Assembly (NCBI RefSeq): GCF_900110855.1
Contig: NZ_FOFA01000003.1
Span: 1-64,000, forward strand
DNA length: 64,000 bases
Direction of reading: 5' to 3'
DNA from: Microlunatus flavus
GTDB taxonomy: Bacteria > Actinomycetota > Actinomycetes > Propionibacteriales > Propionibacteriaceae
Made by a program: the position numbers and the translations under genes. How positions within the stretch are numbered: position 1 is the first letter of the stretch; every line of letters begins with the position of its first letter. The notes beneath the pieces are model-generated. The model had not been told where the DNA came from. It saw only the letters and a program-made list of their open reading frames with translations, and made no database searches. Shown piece by piece: positions 16,326 to 24,705 of this stretch.

Positions 16326-16367
16326 GGTTCCGGTTCTTGAGCCGTGAACCGAAGCATCTTCGGAACC
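16326..16367. promoter_or_regulatory. Nested inverted repeats, candidate Lrp/AsnC operator
   Basis: GGTTCCG (16326-16332) is matched by CGGAACC (16361-16367), and inside it CGGTTC (16331-16336) is matched by GAACCG (16346-16351). They lie in the divergent spacer, 19 bp before the Lrp start. Nested dyads of this kind suit a multimeric Lrp-type regulator. Confidence 0.45.
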
Positions 16368-16385
16368 AGGCGTCAGGAGCAGCAC

Positions 16386-16850
16386 GTGGACGAAGTCGAT
16401 GCGGTGATCCTGCAGGAGCTGCAGCGCGATGCACGGCTGTCGAACAAGGACCTGGCCGAGCGGCTCTCCATCGCCGCCTCCACCTGCCTCGAGCGCACCC
16501 GGCGGCTGCAGCGGCAGGGAGCGATCACCGGCTACCACGCCGACGTCGCCCTGGAGGCGCTCGGCCGGCACGTGCAGGCGCTCGTCGCGGTGAGCGTGCG
16601 GCCGCTGCGGCGCGAGACGATCGACGCCTTCCAGGACGCGGTCTCCCGGCTGCCCGAGGTGATGTCGACCTTCGTGCTCGCCGGGGGCGACGACTTCCTG
16701 GTGCACGTCGGGGTGCCGTCGAACGACCACCTGCACGCGTTCCTCATCGACAAGCTCAGCGCTCGGCGCGACGTGGTCAGCTTCCGGACCTCGACGATCT
16801 TCCGGCACACCCGCAAGACCGTGCTGGAGGCCCTGCCCGAGGGCCGCTGA
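16386..16850 (+). CDS. Lrp/AsnC family transcriptional regulator
   Basis: A 154-residue feast/famine regulator. The N-terminal winged helix-turn-helix (about 5-50; DLAERLSIAASTCLERTRRL) is followed by an AsnC/RAM ligand-binding domain. The GTG at 16386 with AGGAG six bases upstream gives the usual VDEVDAVIL beginning; an ATG at 16344 would extend it by 14 untypical residues through the inverted repeats. It probably senses an amino acid and controls the divergent amino-acid dehydrogenase operon. Confidence 0.88.
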   Translation: MDEVDAVILQELQRDARLSNKDLAERLSIAASTCLERTRRLQRQGAITGYHADVALEALGRHVQALVAVSVRPLRRETIDAFQDAVSRLPEVMSTFVLAGGDDFLVHVGVPSNDHLHAFLIDKLSARRDVVSFRTSTIFRHTRKTVLEALPEGR

Positions 16851-16884
16851 GGACGACCTGGTCCGCACCCGAGCCGTCCCGGCG

Positions 16885-17739
16885 TCAGAACGCCGCGAGG
16901 GCGACCGGCTGCCACTCCTGCCAGGTCCGCAGCCGCTCGGCGTAGAGGGCGGCCAGGTCGTCGTACGAGCGTCCGAGCAGGAGGCGGTGGGGCGGCCGCT
17001 CGGCGTCGACCAGCCGCAGGACCGCGGCCCTGGTGTGCCGCGGGTCGCCGACCTCCCACGTCTGGTCGCTGCGCTCGCGCACCGCGCGGTAGGCGTCGGA
17101 CTCCGCGCTGCGCCGGGCGCCGCGCGCGAGCCAGTCCGTGGCGTACGGCCCCGGCTCCACGTTGGTGACGTGAATGCCGAAGCCCTCGACCTCCTGCCAG
17201 AGCGACTCGGACAGACCCTCGAGCGCCCACTTCGACGCGTGGTAGGCGCCGATGCCCGGGTAGGCCCGGACGCCGCCCTCGCTGGTGACCTGGAGGATCC
17301 GGCCCGAACCCTGCGCCCGCATCACCGGCAGCGCGGCCTGGGTGACCCACAGCGCGCCGAAGAAGTTGGTCTCGAGCTGGTCGCGGACCTCGCGCTCGGT
17401 CAGCTCCTCGACCATGCCGAAGTGGCCGTACCCGGCGTTGTTCACCACCACGTCGAGCGATCCGAACCGGTCGGCGCCCTGCTGCACGGCGGCGAGGACG
17501 GCCGCCCGGTCGGTGACGTCCAGGCGCAGCGGCAGCACCGCGTCGCCGTGGCGCCGCACCAGCGGCTCCAGCCGCTCGACCTCGCGGGCCGTCGCGACGA
17601 CCCGGTCCCCGCGCTCGAGGGCGGCGTCGGCCCACTCGCGCCCGAACCCGCGGGAGCTGCCGGTCACGAACCAGGTCAGGGGACGGCGGGTGGTGGTCGT
17701 GCGGTGGTCGGCGGGACCGGCGGCGGTCGAGGTGCTCAT
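16885..17739 (-). CDS. SDR family oxidoreductase
   Basis: A 284-residue SDR. TGSSRGFG binds the cofactor, NNAGYGHFG is canonical, and YHASK is the active site. A Thr/Ala-rich N-terminal extension of about 20 residues precedes the first strand. The length and the C-terminal LLLGRSYDDL segment fit the group with larger substrate lids. It is divergent from a LysR regulator, 88 bp apart, which probably controls it. Substrate unknown. Confidence 0.87.
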   Translation of the reverse strand: MSTSTAAGPADHRTTTTRRPLTWFVTGSSRGFGREWADAALERGDRVVATAREVERLEPLVRRHGDAVLPLRLDVTDRAAVLAAVQQGADRFGSLDVVVNNAGYGHFGMVEELTEREVRDQLETNFFGALWVTQAALPVMRAQGSGRILQVTSEGGVRAYPGIGAYHASKWALEGLSESLWQEVEGFGIHVTNVEPGPYATDWLARGARRSAESDAYRAVRERSDQTWEVGDPRHTRAAVLRLVDAERPPHRLLLGRSYDDLAALYAERLRTWQEWQPVALAAF

Positions 17740-17827
17740 GCAGCCAGGCTGCGGCGAGCGGAGCCATTCCTCAAACGACAGTTCGCGATGTCTTCCATGC
17801 GTAAGCAGAATGTGTCAGCCTCAGCCG

Positions 17828-18745
17828 GTGGGGGAGTTCAGCCTGACCGGGCTGCGGGTGGTGCGCGCGGTCGCCGACAGCGGGTCGTTCACCGCGGCGG
17901 CCGAGCTGCTGGGCTACACGCAGTCCGCGGTCTCGCGCCAGGTCGCGGCGACGGAGTCGGCCGCGGGCACGAGCCTGTTCCGGCGCGAGTCGCGGGGCGT
18001 GGTCCTCACCCCGGCCGGCGCCGTCGTGGCCCGGCGGGCGGGCGCGGCGCTGGAGCAGCTCTCCGGAGCGCGTCGCGACCTGGCGGCCCTGGCCGACGGC
18101 GTGAGCGGGCGGGTCGTGATCGGGGCGTTCCCGACGGCGGCCGCGGTCCTCGTCCCGCGGACGATGGCCCGGCTGCTCCAGGCCCATCCGGGTCTGGAGG
18201 TCGAGCTGCGCGAGGGGTCGACGCCGACGAACCTGCGGCGGTTGCGGGCCGGACGGGTCGACGTCGCGCTTGCGGCGATCGGGGACGGGCTGGGGGAGCA
18301 CGACCTCGAGCACCTGGTCACGCAGGTCCTTCCCGGGGCCGGGATGTGGCTCGCCGTGCCCGCCGACCACCGCCTCGCCCGCCGGGACGACGTCACCGCC
18401 GCGGACCTGGTGGCTGAACGCTGGATCGTCGGCGAGGGCCTGCGGTCCGACCCCCACTTCGGGGCCTGGCCGACGCTGACCGACCCGGTCGTGGCCCACT
18501 CGGCCCCGAGCCTGTCGACCCGGCTCGGGCTCGTCGCCGCCGGCCTCGGCGTGGCGCTGGTCCCGTCCCTCGCGGCGGGCTCGGCCCCGGCCGGCGTCGA
18601 GGTCGTCGCGGTGGCCGACGCCACGTGGTCCGGGCGACGCACGGTGGCGGTCGTGCGCGAGGGCGAGGAGAGCGCGACCCGCGTCGTCGTCGAGGGGCTC
18701 GCCGGCTGCGCCGACGAGCTGTTGGGGAAGCCGGCCTCGGCCTGA
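17828..18745 (+). CDS. LysR family transcriptional regulator
   Basis: A 305-residue LysR-type regulator. The N-terminal winged helix-turn-helix (about 4-62; GSFTAAAELLGYTQSAVSRQ) is clear, and the periplasmic-binding-protein-like effector domain follows. The GTG at 17828 gives the typical FSLTGLRVVRAVADSGS opening; its ribosome site is weak. It is divergent from the SDR gene, the standard LysR arrangement for activation of the neighbour. Confidence 0.88.
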   Translation: MGEFSLTGLRVVRAVADSGSFTAAAELLGYTQSAVSRQVAATESAAGTSLFRRESRGVVLTPAGAVVARRAGAALEQLSGARRDLAALADGVSGRVVIGAFPTAAAVLVPRTMARLLQAHPGLEVELREGSTPTNLRRLRAGRVDVALAAIGDGLGEHDLEHLVTQVLPGAGMWLAVPADHRLARRDDVTAADLVAERWIVGEGLRSDPHFGAWPTLTDPVVAHSAPSLSTRLGLVAAGLGVALVPSLAAGSAPAGVEVVAVADATWSGRRTVAVVREGEESATRVVVEGLAGCADELLGKPASA

Positions 18746-18796
18746 GGGTCCCCGGTCGTGGATCCCGGCGACCCCGGTGCTGGCTCTCGGGACGAC

Positions 18797-19498
18797 TCAG
18801 CCGCCCGAGCGGGTGCGCGTGATCGAGGACGCGTCGGTCGTGGGGCCGTCGGCCAGCCGCGCGAGCAGCCGGGCGGAACCGGCGACGGAGTCGAGCAGCG
18901 CCGTACCGGGAACGCGTCGCCGGATGAACACGGAGTCGAACGAGCTCCCCGCGTAGTAGAGCGCCAGACCTGCGGCGTCGACGGCGTGCAGGCTCGCGGT
19001 CGCGCTGGTCGCGCCCGGCCCGAGGTGCGAGCAGACCACCACCGCCGCCGCGTCCACGGCGGTGGCGGCCGCGACCAGGGCGTCGGCCGGGACGTGGGCA
19101 CCCAGGTTGCACACCCGGACACCGCGGGTGACGAGCAGCAGCTCCAGGCAGTCCAGCCCGATCACGTGCAGGTCGCCGGGTCCGGCGGCCAGCAGGACGG
19201 GTCGTCCGTGCCCGGCGGCCGTGGCCGGCCGGGGCTGGACGGCGAGGCGGGCGTAGACCCAGCGGGTGGCCGCGGCGCTGAAGAGGTGCTCGTGGGTGAC
19301 GCTGAGGAAGCCGTGCTCCCAGTAGGTCCCGACGACGCGCAGGGCGGGGAACACGACGTCGTCGACGACGGCGTCGAGCCCGTGCCGGTCGGCCTCGTCG
19401 TCGAGGATGGCGAGCACCTGCTCGGTGTCGAACCCCTGCACCGCGAGGAGGAGCGCAGGGAGCGCGGTGGGGGAGACGGGTCTGTCGGAGGCGTTCAT
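18797..19498 (-). CDS. Stand-alone CarH-type cobalamin-binding protein
   Basis: A 233-residue protein with both halves of a B12 sensory module. The helical cap (about 10-85) has WEHGFLSVTHEH, matching the W-x9-EH motif (W60, E70, H71) that shields the upper face of adenosylcobalamin in CarH-type light sensors. The Rossmann half has GDLHVIG, the D-x-H-x-x-G motif with H111 as the lower axial ligand. The MerR-type DNA-binding domain usual in CarH/LitR is absent and residues 1-20 are too short to hold one. It may be a light- or B12-responsive protein acting through a partner. No partner is evident next to it. Confidence 0.82.
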   Translation of the reverse strand: MNASDRPVSPTALPALLLAVQGFDTEQVLAILDDEADRHGLDAVVDDVVFPALRVVGTYWEHGFLSVTHEHLFSAAATRWVYARLAVQPRPATAAGHGRPVLLAAGPGDLHVIGLDCLELLLVTRGVRVCNLGAHVPADALVAAATAVDAAAVVVCSHLGPGATSATASLHAVDAAGLALYYAGSSFDSVFIRRRVPGTALLDSVAGSARLLARLADGPTTDASSITRTRSGG

Positions 19499-19516
19499 GG
19501 GGCGGGTGCCTTCACT

Positions 19517-19534
19517 GTCGGCGCGAAAGCCGAC
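19517..19534 (-). promoter_or_regulatory. Small hairpin in the leader of the B12-binding protein gene
   Basis: GTCGGC, a 6-nt loop, and GCCGAC, ending 19 bp before the ATG at 19498. It would lie in the 5' untranslated region if transcription starts farther upstream. Confidence 0.3.
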
Positions 19535-19578
19535 CCCCGCCAGCTACTGCGTTCAGAGTCCGCTCTTGGGCGAGGTCA

Positions 19579-19612
19579 GGCAAGCGTTTGCCCTGCGTGT
19601 GAGCGCTCTCAC
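19579..19612. promoter_or_regulatory. Two adjacent inverted repeats, candidate operators
   Basis: GGCAAGCGTTTGCC (19579-19592, 5-bp arms, 4-nt centre) is followed after 6 bp by GTGAGCGCTCTCAC (19599-19612, same geometry). Their centres are 20 bp apart, about two helical turns. They are 80-115 bp upstream of the B12-binding protein start and downstream-facing to no plus-strand gene. Confidence 0.45.
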
Positions 19613-19687
19613 AGGAGGACGCGGGGGTCAGCCCCTCGGCGGCCACGTCCCGGCCCGAGGGGCGGCGTCGCGCGGCCGCCGGTGCGG

Positions 19688-20107
19688 TCAGCCCGCCGGC
19701 TGGTCGCGCAGCGAGCCCCACACGTGCCAGCGCTCGATCTCCAGCCGTGTCGCCACCCGCGGGTGCTCGCGGTCCGGGTACGGCCGGCCGGTGTAGTGCG
19801 TGGACAGGGCGTCGATCTCGCGCAGCCCGACGTCCTCGGTGATCTCGCCGACGCGCCCCTGCACGCTCACCTGGGTGTACCAGTCCGCGCTGTCGAGGAC
19901 CGTGAGCGAGACCCGGGGATCGCGGTGCAGGTGCTTGAGGCGTGCTCGGGTCGCGTCCAGGCCCAGGAGGATGCGGCCGTCGTCCTCGAGGAGGTACCAC
20001 GTCGCGACGGTCACGGGCCGTCCGTCGGCCGCGACCGTGGCCATGACGGCGGGGTTGGGGCGGCGGAGCAGGTCGAGCACGCGCTCGGGGATCGGGCTGT
20101 CGGGCAT
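19688..20107 (-). CDS. PPOX-class (F420-dependent type) split-barrel protein
   Basis: A 139-residue flavin-reductase-like split barrel of the pyridoxamine-phosphate-oxidase superfamily. The opening LLRRPNPAVMATVAADGRP and the middle DATRARLKHLHRDPRVSLTV are typical of the actinobacterial group that uses coenzyme F420 (Rv1155-like). The substrate is unknown; heme- or biliverdin-binding relatives exist, so F420 use is an inference. The ATG at 20107 defines the conserved N-terminus. It is divergent from the CE7 esterase. Confidence 0.8.
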   Translation of the reverse strand: MPDSPIPERVLDLLRRPNPAVMATVAADGRPVTVATWYLLEDDGRILLGLDATRARLKHLHRDPRVSLTVLDSADWYTQVSVQGRVGEITEDVGLREIDALSTHYTGRPYPDREHPRVATRLEIERWHVWGSLRDQPAG

Positions 20108-20327
20108 GGGCTCAACGTACGTCCGTGGCGCCTCGGCGCTCCGCGGAGGACGCGGCGGTGGAGACGGCGACGCCCCCGCACCCCGAGGACCCGGGTCCGC
20201 TCGGCCTCGACGACCCGTCCGGAAGACGGTGGGAGCGCCGTCGGCGTCGTGCGGTCGCCGTGTCCCCGTCGACCTGGCGCAGAATGCTGCCGCGCCACCT
20301 GTTCCCACCCCTGCGAGAGGCCCCGCG

Positions 20328-21308
20328 ATGCCGTGGTTCGACCTGCCCGAAGACCAGCTCCGCACCTACCGCACGGCGACCCCCGAGCCCGAGGGTCTCG
20401 ACCAGTGGTGGGCCGCGCGGATCGAGGAGGCGCGCTCGACGGCGCGGGAGACGACGCTGCGCCGGCACCAGCCGGAGACGTACGGCGACCTCGGGGTCTG
20501 GGACGTCGAGTTCTCCGGGGGGCGCGGCGACCGCATCCGCGGGTGGTACCTGAGGCCGCCCGGAGCTGGGGACGAACCCCTCCCGGTGGTCGTGACCTAC
20601 ATCGGCTACGGCGGCGGGCGCAGCGTGCCCAGCGACCACCTGGGCCTCGCCGCCCTCGGCTTCGCCAACCTCGTGATGGACACCCGGGGACAAGGAGGCC
20701 GGTGGTCGACCGGCGCCACGCCCGACGGGCAGGGCTCGGGAACGTTCGCCGAGCGCTCCGAGGTCATGACCCGGGGGATCACCCGCCCCGAGGACTACTA
20801 CTTCACGCGGCTCTACGTCGACGCCGTGCGCGCGGTCGAGGTCGCGGCCGAGCTCCCCGGCGTCGACCCCGACCGGCTCGCCGTGACGGGCGGCAGCCAG
20901 GGCGGAGCGCTGTCGCTGGCCGCCGCCGCACTGGCTCCGAGCCGGGTGAGGGCGTGCGCGGCGGACGTGCCGTTCCTGTGCGACATCCGGCGCGCCATCA
21001 CCCTGACCGCGGCGTACCCGTACGCCGAGGTGGCCGACTTCCTCGCGAACCACCTCGACCTGGTCGACACCGCGCTGGAGACCCTGCGCTACGTCGACAA
21101 CGCCCTGCTCGCCAGCCGCATCACCGCGGAGACCTCGGTCGTGGTCGGGCTGATGGACGAGATCTGCCCGCCGTCGACCGTGTTCGCGGCCTACAACGCC
21201 ATCGACGCCCCGAAGCGGATCGAGGTCAACCCGTTCGGCGTCCACGCCCAGAGCCGGCAGCACGACGAGCGCAAGCTGCGCTTCCTGCGCGAGCTCCTGA
21301 TGCCCTGA
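20328..21308 (+). CDS. CE7 family acetyl esterase (acetylxylan esterase-like)
   Basis: A 326-residue alpha/beta hydrolase of carbohydrate esterase family 7, deacetylating acetylated sugars or cephalosporin C-like substrates. The RGQGG motif (120-124), nucleophile S190 in GGSQGG, D277 in GLMDEICPP and H306 reproduce the CE7 spacing. No signal peptide is seen, consistent with the cytoplasmic location of this family and action on imported short oligosaccharides. The ATG at 20328 follows GAGAGG. It is transcribed alone. Confidence 0.88.
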   Translation: MPWFDLPEDQLRTYRTATPEPEGLDQWWAARIEEARSTARETTLRRHQPETYGDLGVWDVEFSGGRGDRIRGWYLRPPGAGDEPLPVVVTYIGYGGGRSVPSDHLGLAALGFANLVMDTRGQGGRWSTGATPDGQGSGTFAERSEVMTRGITRPEDYYFTRLYVDAVRAVEVAAELPGVDPDRLAVTGGSQGGALSLAAAALAPSRVRACAADVPFLCDIRRAITLTAAYPYAEVADFLANHLDLVDTALETLRYVDNALLASRITAETSVVVGLMDEICPPSTVFAAYNAIDAPKRIEVNPFGVHAQSRQHDERKLRFLRELLMP

Positions 21309-21351
21309 GCACGCCAGGACGCCACGCCCACCGACGCCGGTGCGCCGACCG

Positions 21352-21999
21352 TCAGCGGGGCGACGCGGTGCCCGGGCGGGGAACCAGCCCGAGGTCGACG
21401 GCCAGGGCCAGAAGCGCGGCCTGGCCGCCGTTGTCGAAGCCGGACAGGTAGGTGATGGCCTCGTCCGGCTCGAGCAGCCGGACGTCGACCACGGTCTCCC
21501 CGTCAGGCGGGTTGGTCGGCGGGCAGGCCCGTCGCACCGGGACGACGCCGACCAGCCACGCGGACACCGGGAACGGGTGCCACTCCTTCCACGGCCTGGT
21601 CTGCGTGGTGACGACGTGGCCGGCGAACCAGCGCACGGGCCCGACGACGACGCAGCCCGCCTCCTCCATCAGCTCGCGAGCGGCGGTGGCGTCGATCGGC
21701 TCGCCTCGTTCCCGGCTCCCGCCCGGAAGGGTGCGCCAGCCCTCGGCGGTCGTGCAGACCACGACCGCGCCGTCGTCGACCGCGATCAGGCGGGCGTTGA
21801 CCACCAGGTCGTCGCTGGGCAGCGTCAACGTCAGCCGGACGGTGGACTCCCTGACGACTCCGCCCCAGGAGTGCGGGCGGGCTCGGAACAGCTCCGGGTA
21901 CCGCACCGACCACGCCGCGTCGCCCTCGAACGCCACCGGGGCACCCTCGCACGCGCCTCCCACCGACGCTTCGGCACGCCGCCCGCCCTCCGGACTCAT
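21352..21999 (-). CDS. Nudix hydrolase domain protein
   Basis: A 215-residue protein with a complete Nudix box in the middle: G-x5-E-x7-REL-x-EE-x-G, visible as GSRERGE, then ARELMEEAGC. The fold hydrolyses nucleoside diphosphates linked to another group; the substrate is not predictable. About 60 residues precede the Nudix fold. The ATG at 21999 overlaps the upstream gene stop by 4 bp. It is coupled to a gene of unknown function and may be specialised rather than housekeeping. Confidence 0.8.
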   Translation of the reverse strand: MSPEGGRRAEASVGGACEGAPVAFEGDAAWSVRYPELFRARPHSWGGVVRESTVRLTLTLPSDDLVVNARLIAVDDGAVVVCTTAEGWRTLPGGSRERGEPIDATAARELMEEAGCVVVGPVRWFAGHVVTTQTRPWKEWHPFPVSAWLVGVVPVRRACPPTNPPDGETVVDVRLLEPDEAITYLSGFDNGGQAALLALAVDLGLVPRPGTASPR

Positions 22000-22631
22000 C
22001 CGGGCGTGGGCCGGAGGCGGGGGACGAGCCTCACGCCGTCGTCGGCACGGGGCCAGCGCACGACCGAGCCGGCGAGGACGCGGACCCGGTAGCGGGGGCC
22101 GGAGCGGTCGCGACCGCCGTCGGCCCGGAGACGGAGCGACACGTCCGTGGCGAACGTCGTGCTGACCACCTCGTGGTTCCCGTGGGCGTCGGGTTCCAGC
22201 TCCAGGGTCAGCGCGCCGGCCTCCTTGAGCTTGGTCGCCGTCGTCGGAGTGCCGTCGGTGTCGAACCACTCCCAGCAGAAGGTGTCCTCGCCGTCGCGCG
22301 TCGCCTGGAGCGCCATCCCCAGCGGAAGGGTCGGCCCGGGGTGCTGCTGGAGCACCAGCCAGAAGCCGTCGTCGAGGCGGAGACGTCTCGTCGACCGCGC
22401 TCGACCCCGCCAGACGACCCAGCTGAGCAGGTCGCCGGCGACCTCCTTCGGCCCCAGGCGGAGACGGCTGAGCCGGGGCACGGGCCGCGCCTGGGTGATC
22501 ATGACCTCGAACTCGGTCGGACGGACGACTCGCTCGCCGTGGGCGAGGACCTCACCCGTCGGGGTCGTCGCCTCCCAGCTGATCCACCCGCTGCCCGGTG
22601 GAACCCGGGCATCCTCCGAAGCACTGACCAC
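21996..22631 (-). CDS. Uncharacterised protein coupled to a Nudix gene
   Basis: A 211-residue protein that I do not recognise. It looks soluble and beta-rich, with no signal peptide or membrane segment. Notable segments are DGFWLVLQQHPGPTLPLG and CWEWFDTDGTP, rich in tryptophan and acidic residues, and several positively charged patches (LSRLRLGPKEV; RARSTRRLRLDDG). The start is GTG at 22631 preceded by GAGGAGG. It overlaps the Nudix gene by 4 bp, so the two are almost certainly made together. Confidence 0.6.
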   Translation of the reverse strand: MVSASEDARVPPGSGWISWEATTPTGEVLAHGERVVRPTEFEVMITQARPVPRLSRLRLGPKEVAGDLLSWVVWRGRARSTRRLRLDDGFWLVLQQHPGPTLPLGMALQATRDGEDTFCWEWFDTDGTPTTATKLKEAGALTLELEPDAHGNHEVVSTTFATDVSLRLRADGGRDRSGPRYRVRVLAGSVVRWPRADDGVRLVPRLRPTPG

Positions 22632-22829
22632 CGGTGGTCCTCCTCTGTGACGTCCACGCGAGCCGACCGCCCGACCATCGTCAGCCCAGGCCGTCGACTG
22701 CTGCGCACTCGGCCCTCGTCAGGCGGCTCCGGTGCGCTCGAGGGCGCTGAGGTCGGGGGCGGGTGAAGCTGCGGGGGCTGCGTCGGTGGGCGGCGGACAG
22801 CCGACCCGACGACCGGCCGCGCGGGGTGG

Positions 22830-24302
22830 TCAGGACGCAGAAGCGTAGTCACCGAGCGACGCGCCCGCCCGGGTCCTGGTCGTCGAGGTGGTCGTCCAGA
22901 AGTAGGTCCCGGGGCCGGTGACGGTGACCTTTGTCGACAGCCTGCCCCTGCTGTCGGCGGTGTCGCTGCCGATCCTGGCGGCCGGTCCGCCAGCCTTGGT
23001 CTGGAAGTACAGGGTCGCGTCCTTGCGCTTGTAGGCCTTGCCGTCGCGCTTCACCGTGCCCTTGACGGTGATCTTCGAGCCGGGCCTGGTCGACTCCGGC
23101 GTGGCGTTGACCGTGACCGCGACCTCCGCCCGGATGTCGGGGAGCTGGTCGGCGCCGATGATCGCGTGCTCGAACGTCGGGGTCACGGTCGGACGTGCGC
23201 CGACCTCGATCAGGCCGACCTCGATGTTGCCGTGGTGGAACCCGTCGCCCGCCTGCTCCTCGAGGACGACCTCGGTGACGTGCTGCCCGCCGTCGCACGT
23301 GAAGGTCGGGAAGTCGCCCGCAGGGGTGTCCTCCACGTCGATGAACGCGGCTGCGCTCTGGTCGGCGTAGACGGTCTGGAAGGCGGCCGGGTCGTACTGC
23401 ACGCCCTTCGGTACAGCCTGGGTGCCGCAGGTGTACAGGAACGGCACCAGGACCTCGTGGGGCGTCGTGGCGATGATCTTGTGGTCCAGGACCGTCCAGC
23501 TGATGTCGTCGCCGGGGTCGGCGACGGGGGAGGCCGGCCCCGACCCGTGCGTGGTCGACCAGGAGGAGTGGGGTCGTCCTTCCGCCCCGCTGCTGCTGGA
23601 GAACTTCTTCACGTCCGCGACGAACCGACGCGCCATCAGCTCGTGGCCGGCGTCGTTGGGGTGGCCGTTCTCCAGGTTGGCGTACTGCTGGCCGTCACCC
23701 GGGACGAACCACTGCTCGCCGATCGGGTCGATGGAGAGGATCCCGTTAGCTGCGGCAGCCGTCGTGAGCTTGTCGTTGACCATGGCGTACTCCGCGACGT
23801 TGGCCCACGGGTTGATCGGTCCCATCAGGATGATCTGGGCCTGCGGCCAGAGCCTCCTGCTCGTGCGGATGGTCAGGTTGATCCTTCCGGCCACCTCGGC
23901 CTGGGTGTACTTCCGGTCGTTCGAGCCGCCCTGGATCACGACGAGGTCGTACGGGACGTCGGCGGCGCCGTGCGGGTGGTTCCACATCCGTTCGGCGAAG
24001 GTGTCCGCGCCGTCGGCCGAGGGGTCGATGTACCCGGTCCCTGACTTGCCGTCGACCGTCAGGTCCCAGCCGAGTGGTTCGGCGACCTGGTAGGCGTACC
24101 CCTTCGTCCTGGTCGACGCCCCGATCCCCTTCGTGTAGGAGTCGCCGAGCAGCAGGACCTTCGGGCGGTCCGGTAGCACGAGAACGGGCGTGGCCGCCCG
24201 TGCCGTCGTGGAGCCCAGCAGCGCCAGCAGCAGACTCAGCGCGAGAGCGGACGTTGCTCTCGTCAGCCTGCTTCGCGCCTGCGAGAGGAGATGATCGGGC
24301 AC
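22830..24302 (-). CDS. Secreted SGNH/GDSL hydrolase
   Basis: A 490-residue exported esterase-type enzyme. The signal peptide (about 1-37) ends near STTARAA. The SGNH blocks are present: GDSYTKG with S55, GGSND with N128, and HPNDAGH with D217 and H220. A second region (about 250-400) has no recognised fold. The C-terminus resembles an Ig-like surface domain (RPGSKITVKGTVKRDGK and VTGPGTYFWTT). The GTG at 24302 is chosen because the signal peptide begins there; the open frame extends 76 codons upstream without a leader-like sequence. It may remove acyl groups from cell-wall or environmental polysaccharides. Confidence 0.8.
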   Translation of the reverse strand: MPDHLLSQARSRLTRATSALALSLLLALLGSTTARAATPVLVLPDRPKVLLLGDSYTKGIGASTRTKGYAYQVAEPLGWDLTVDGKSGTGYIDPSADGADTFAERMWNHPHGAADVPYDLVVIQGGSNDRKYTQAEVAGRINLTIRTSRRLWPQAQIILMGPINPWANVAEYAMVNDKLTTAAAANGILSIDPIGEQWFVPGDGQQYANLENGHPNDAGHELMARRFVADVKKFSSSSGAEGRPHSSWSTTHGSGPASPVADPGDDISWTVLDHKIIATTPHEVLVPFLYTCGTQAVPKGVQYDPAAFQTVYADQSAAAFIDVEDTPAGDFPTFTCDGGQHVTEVVLEEQAGDGFHHGNIEVGLIEVGARPTVTPTFEHAIIGADQLPDIRAEVAVTVNATPESTRPGSKITVKGTVKRDGKAYKRKDATLYFQTKAGGPAARIGSDTADSRGRLSTKVTVTGPGTYFWTTTSTTRTRAGASLGDYASAS

Positions 24303-24631
24303 AGCATCCACCTCGAGTTGTGCCAGTGGCCGCCCGCCGGCGAGTTCGGTGAAAGTAGCAGCGCGACACCGGCTGCGTGCCCGGTTCGAGCGGATTGGTG
24401 TTCCTCCTCCGCCCTCCTCGGTCGGCGGCACGAGCGCAGCGGCGTCCGGAAGGTGCGATCTCGGATCGCCCGCAACTCGAGTCCGGACCGCGCTCGCGAG
24501 GCGGGCTGACGCTGCTTGCCGAGGTGTCACGGGCGCCCTGGGCGGCGAGCTCGTCTGCCGAACGTCTGACGAGAACCAGTCAGGGCCACGCCCTCCGGAG
24601 AGGAACGTGGCCCTGACTGCTTACTGATCTG
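24303..24631. other. Intergenic region between SGNH hydrolase and tRNA-fMet
   Basis: No convincing gene. It should hold the promoter of the SGNH hydrolase (minus strand), a GCGATC-TCG-GATCGC inverted repeat at 24455-24469, and the tRNA terminator hairpin at 24577-24619. Base composition is lower in GC around 24340-24420 than in the flanking genes. Confidence 0.6.
24577..24619 (-). terminator. Terminator downstream of tRNA-fMet
   Basis: A perfect 14-bp stem (arms 24577-24590 and 24606-24619, the left arm reading CAGTCAGGGCCACG) with a 15-nt loop. It lies 12 bp beyond the 3' end of the minus-strand tRNA gene and is followed on that strand by GTTCTC. Confidence 0.75.
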
Positions 24632-24705
24632 TAGCGGGGACAGGATTTGAACCTGTGACCTCTGGGTTATGAGCCCAGCGAGCTACCGAGCTGCTCCACC
24701 CCGCG
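24632..24705 (-). tRNA. Initiator tRNA-fMet (CAT)
   Basis: A 74-nt cloverleaf on the minus strand: acceptor CGCGGGG pairing with CCCCGC, anticodon CAT in the loop CTCATAA, and T arm ACAGG-TTCAAAT-CCTGT. Two initiator hallmarks are present: the first base C1 is unpaired (opposite U72) and the anticodon stem has three consecutive G-C pairs (GGG/CCC). The 3' CCA is not encoded; the bases after A73 are CAG. Confidence 0.95.

Noticed and set aside
24455-24469. GCGATC-TCG-GATCGC dyad as an operator
   Set aside because: It is short, lies about 150 bp before the SGNH start and has no regulator nearby; chance is a sufficient explanation.
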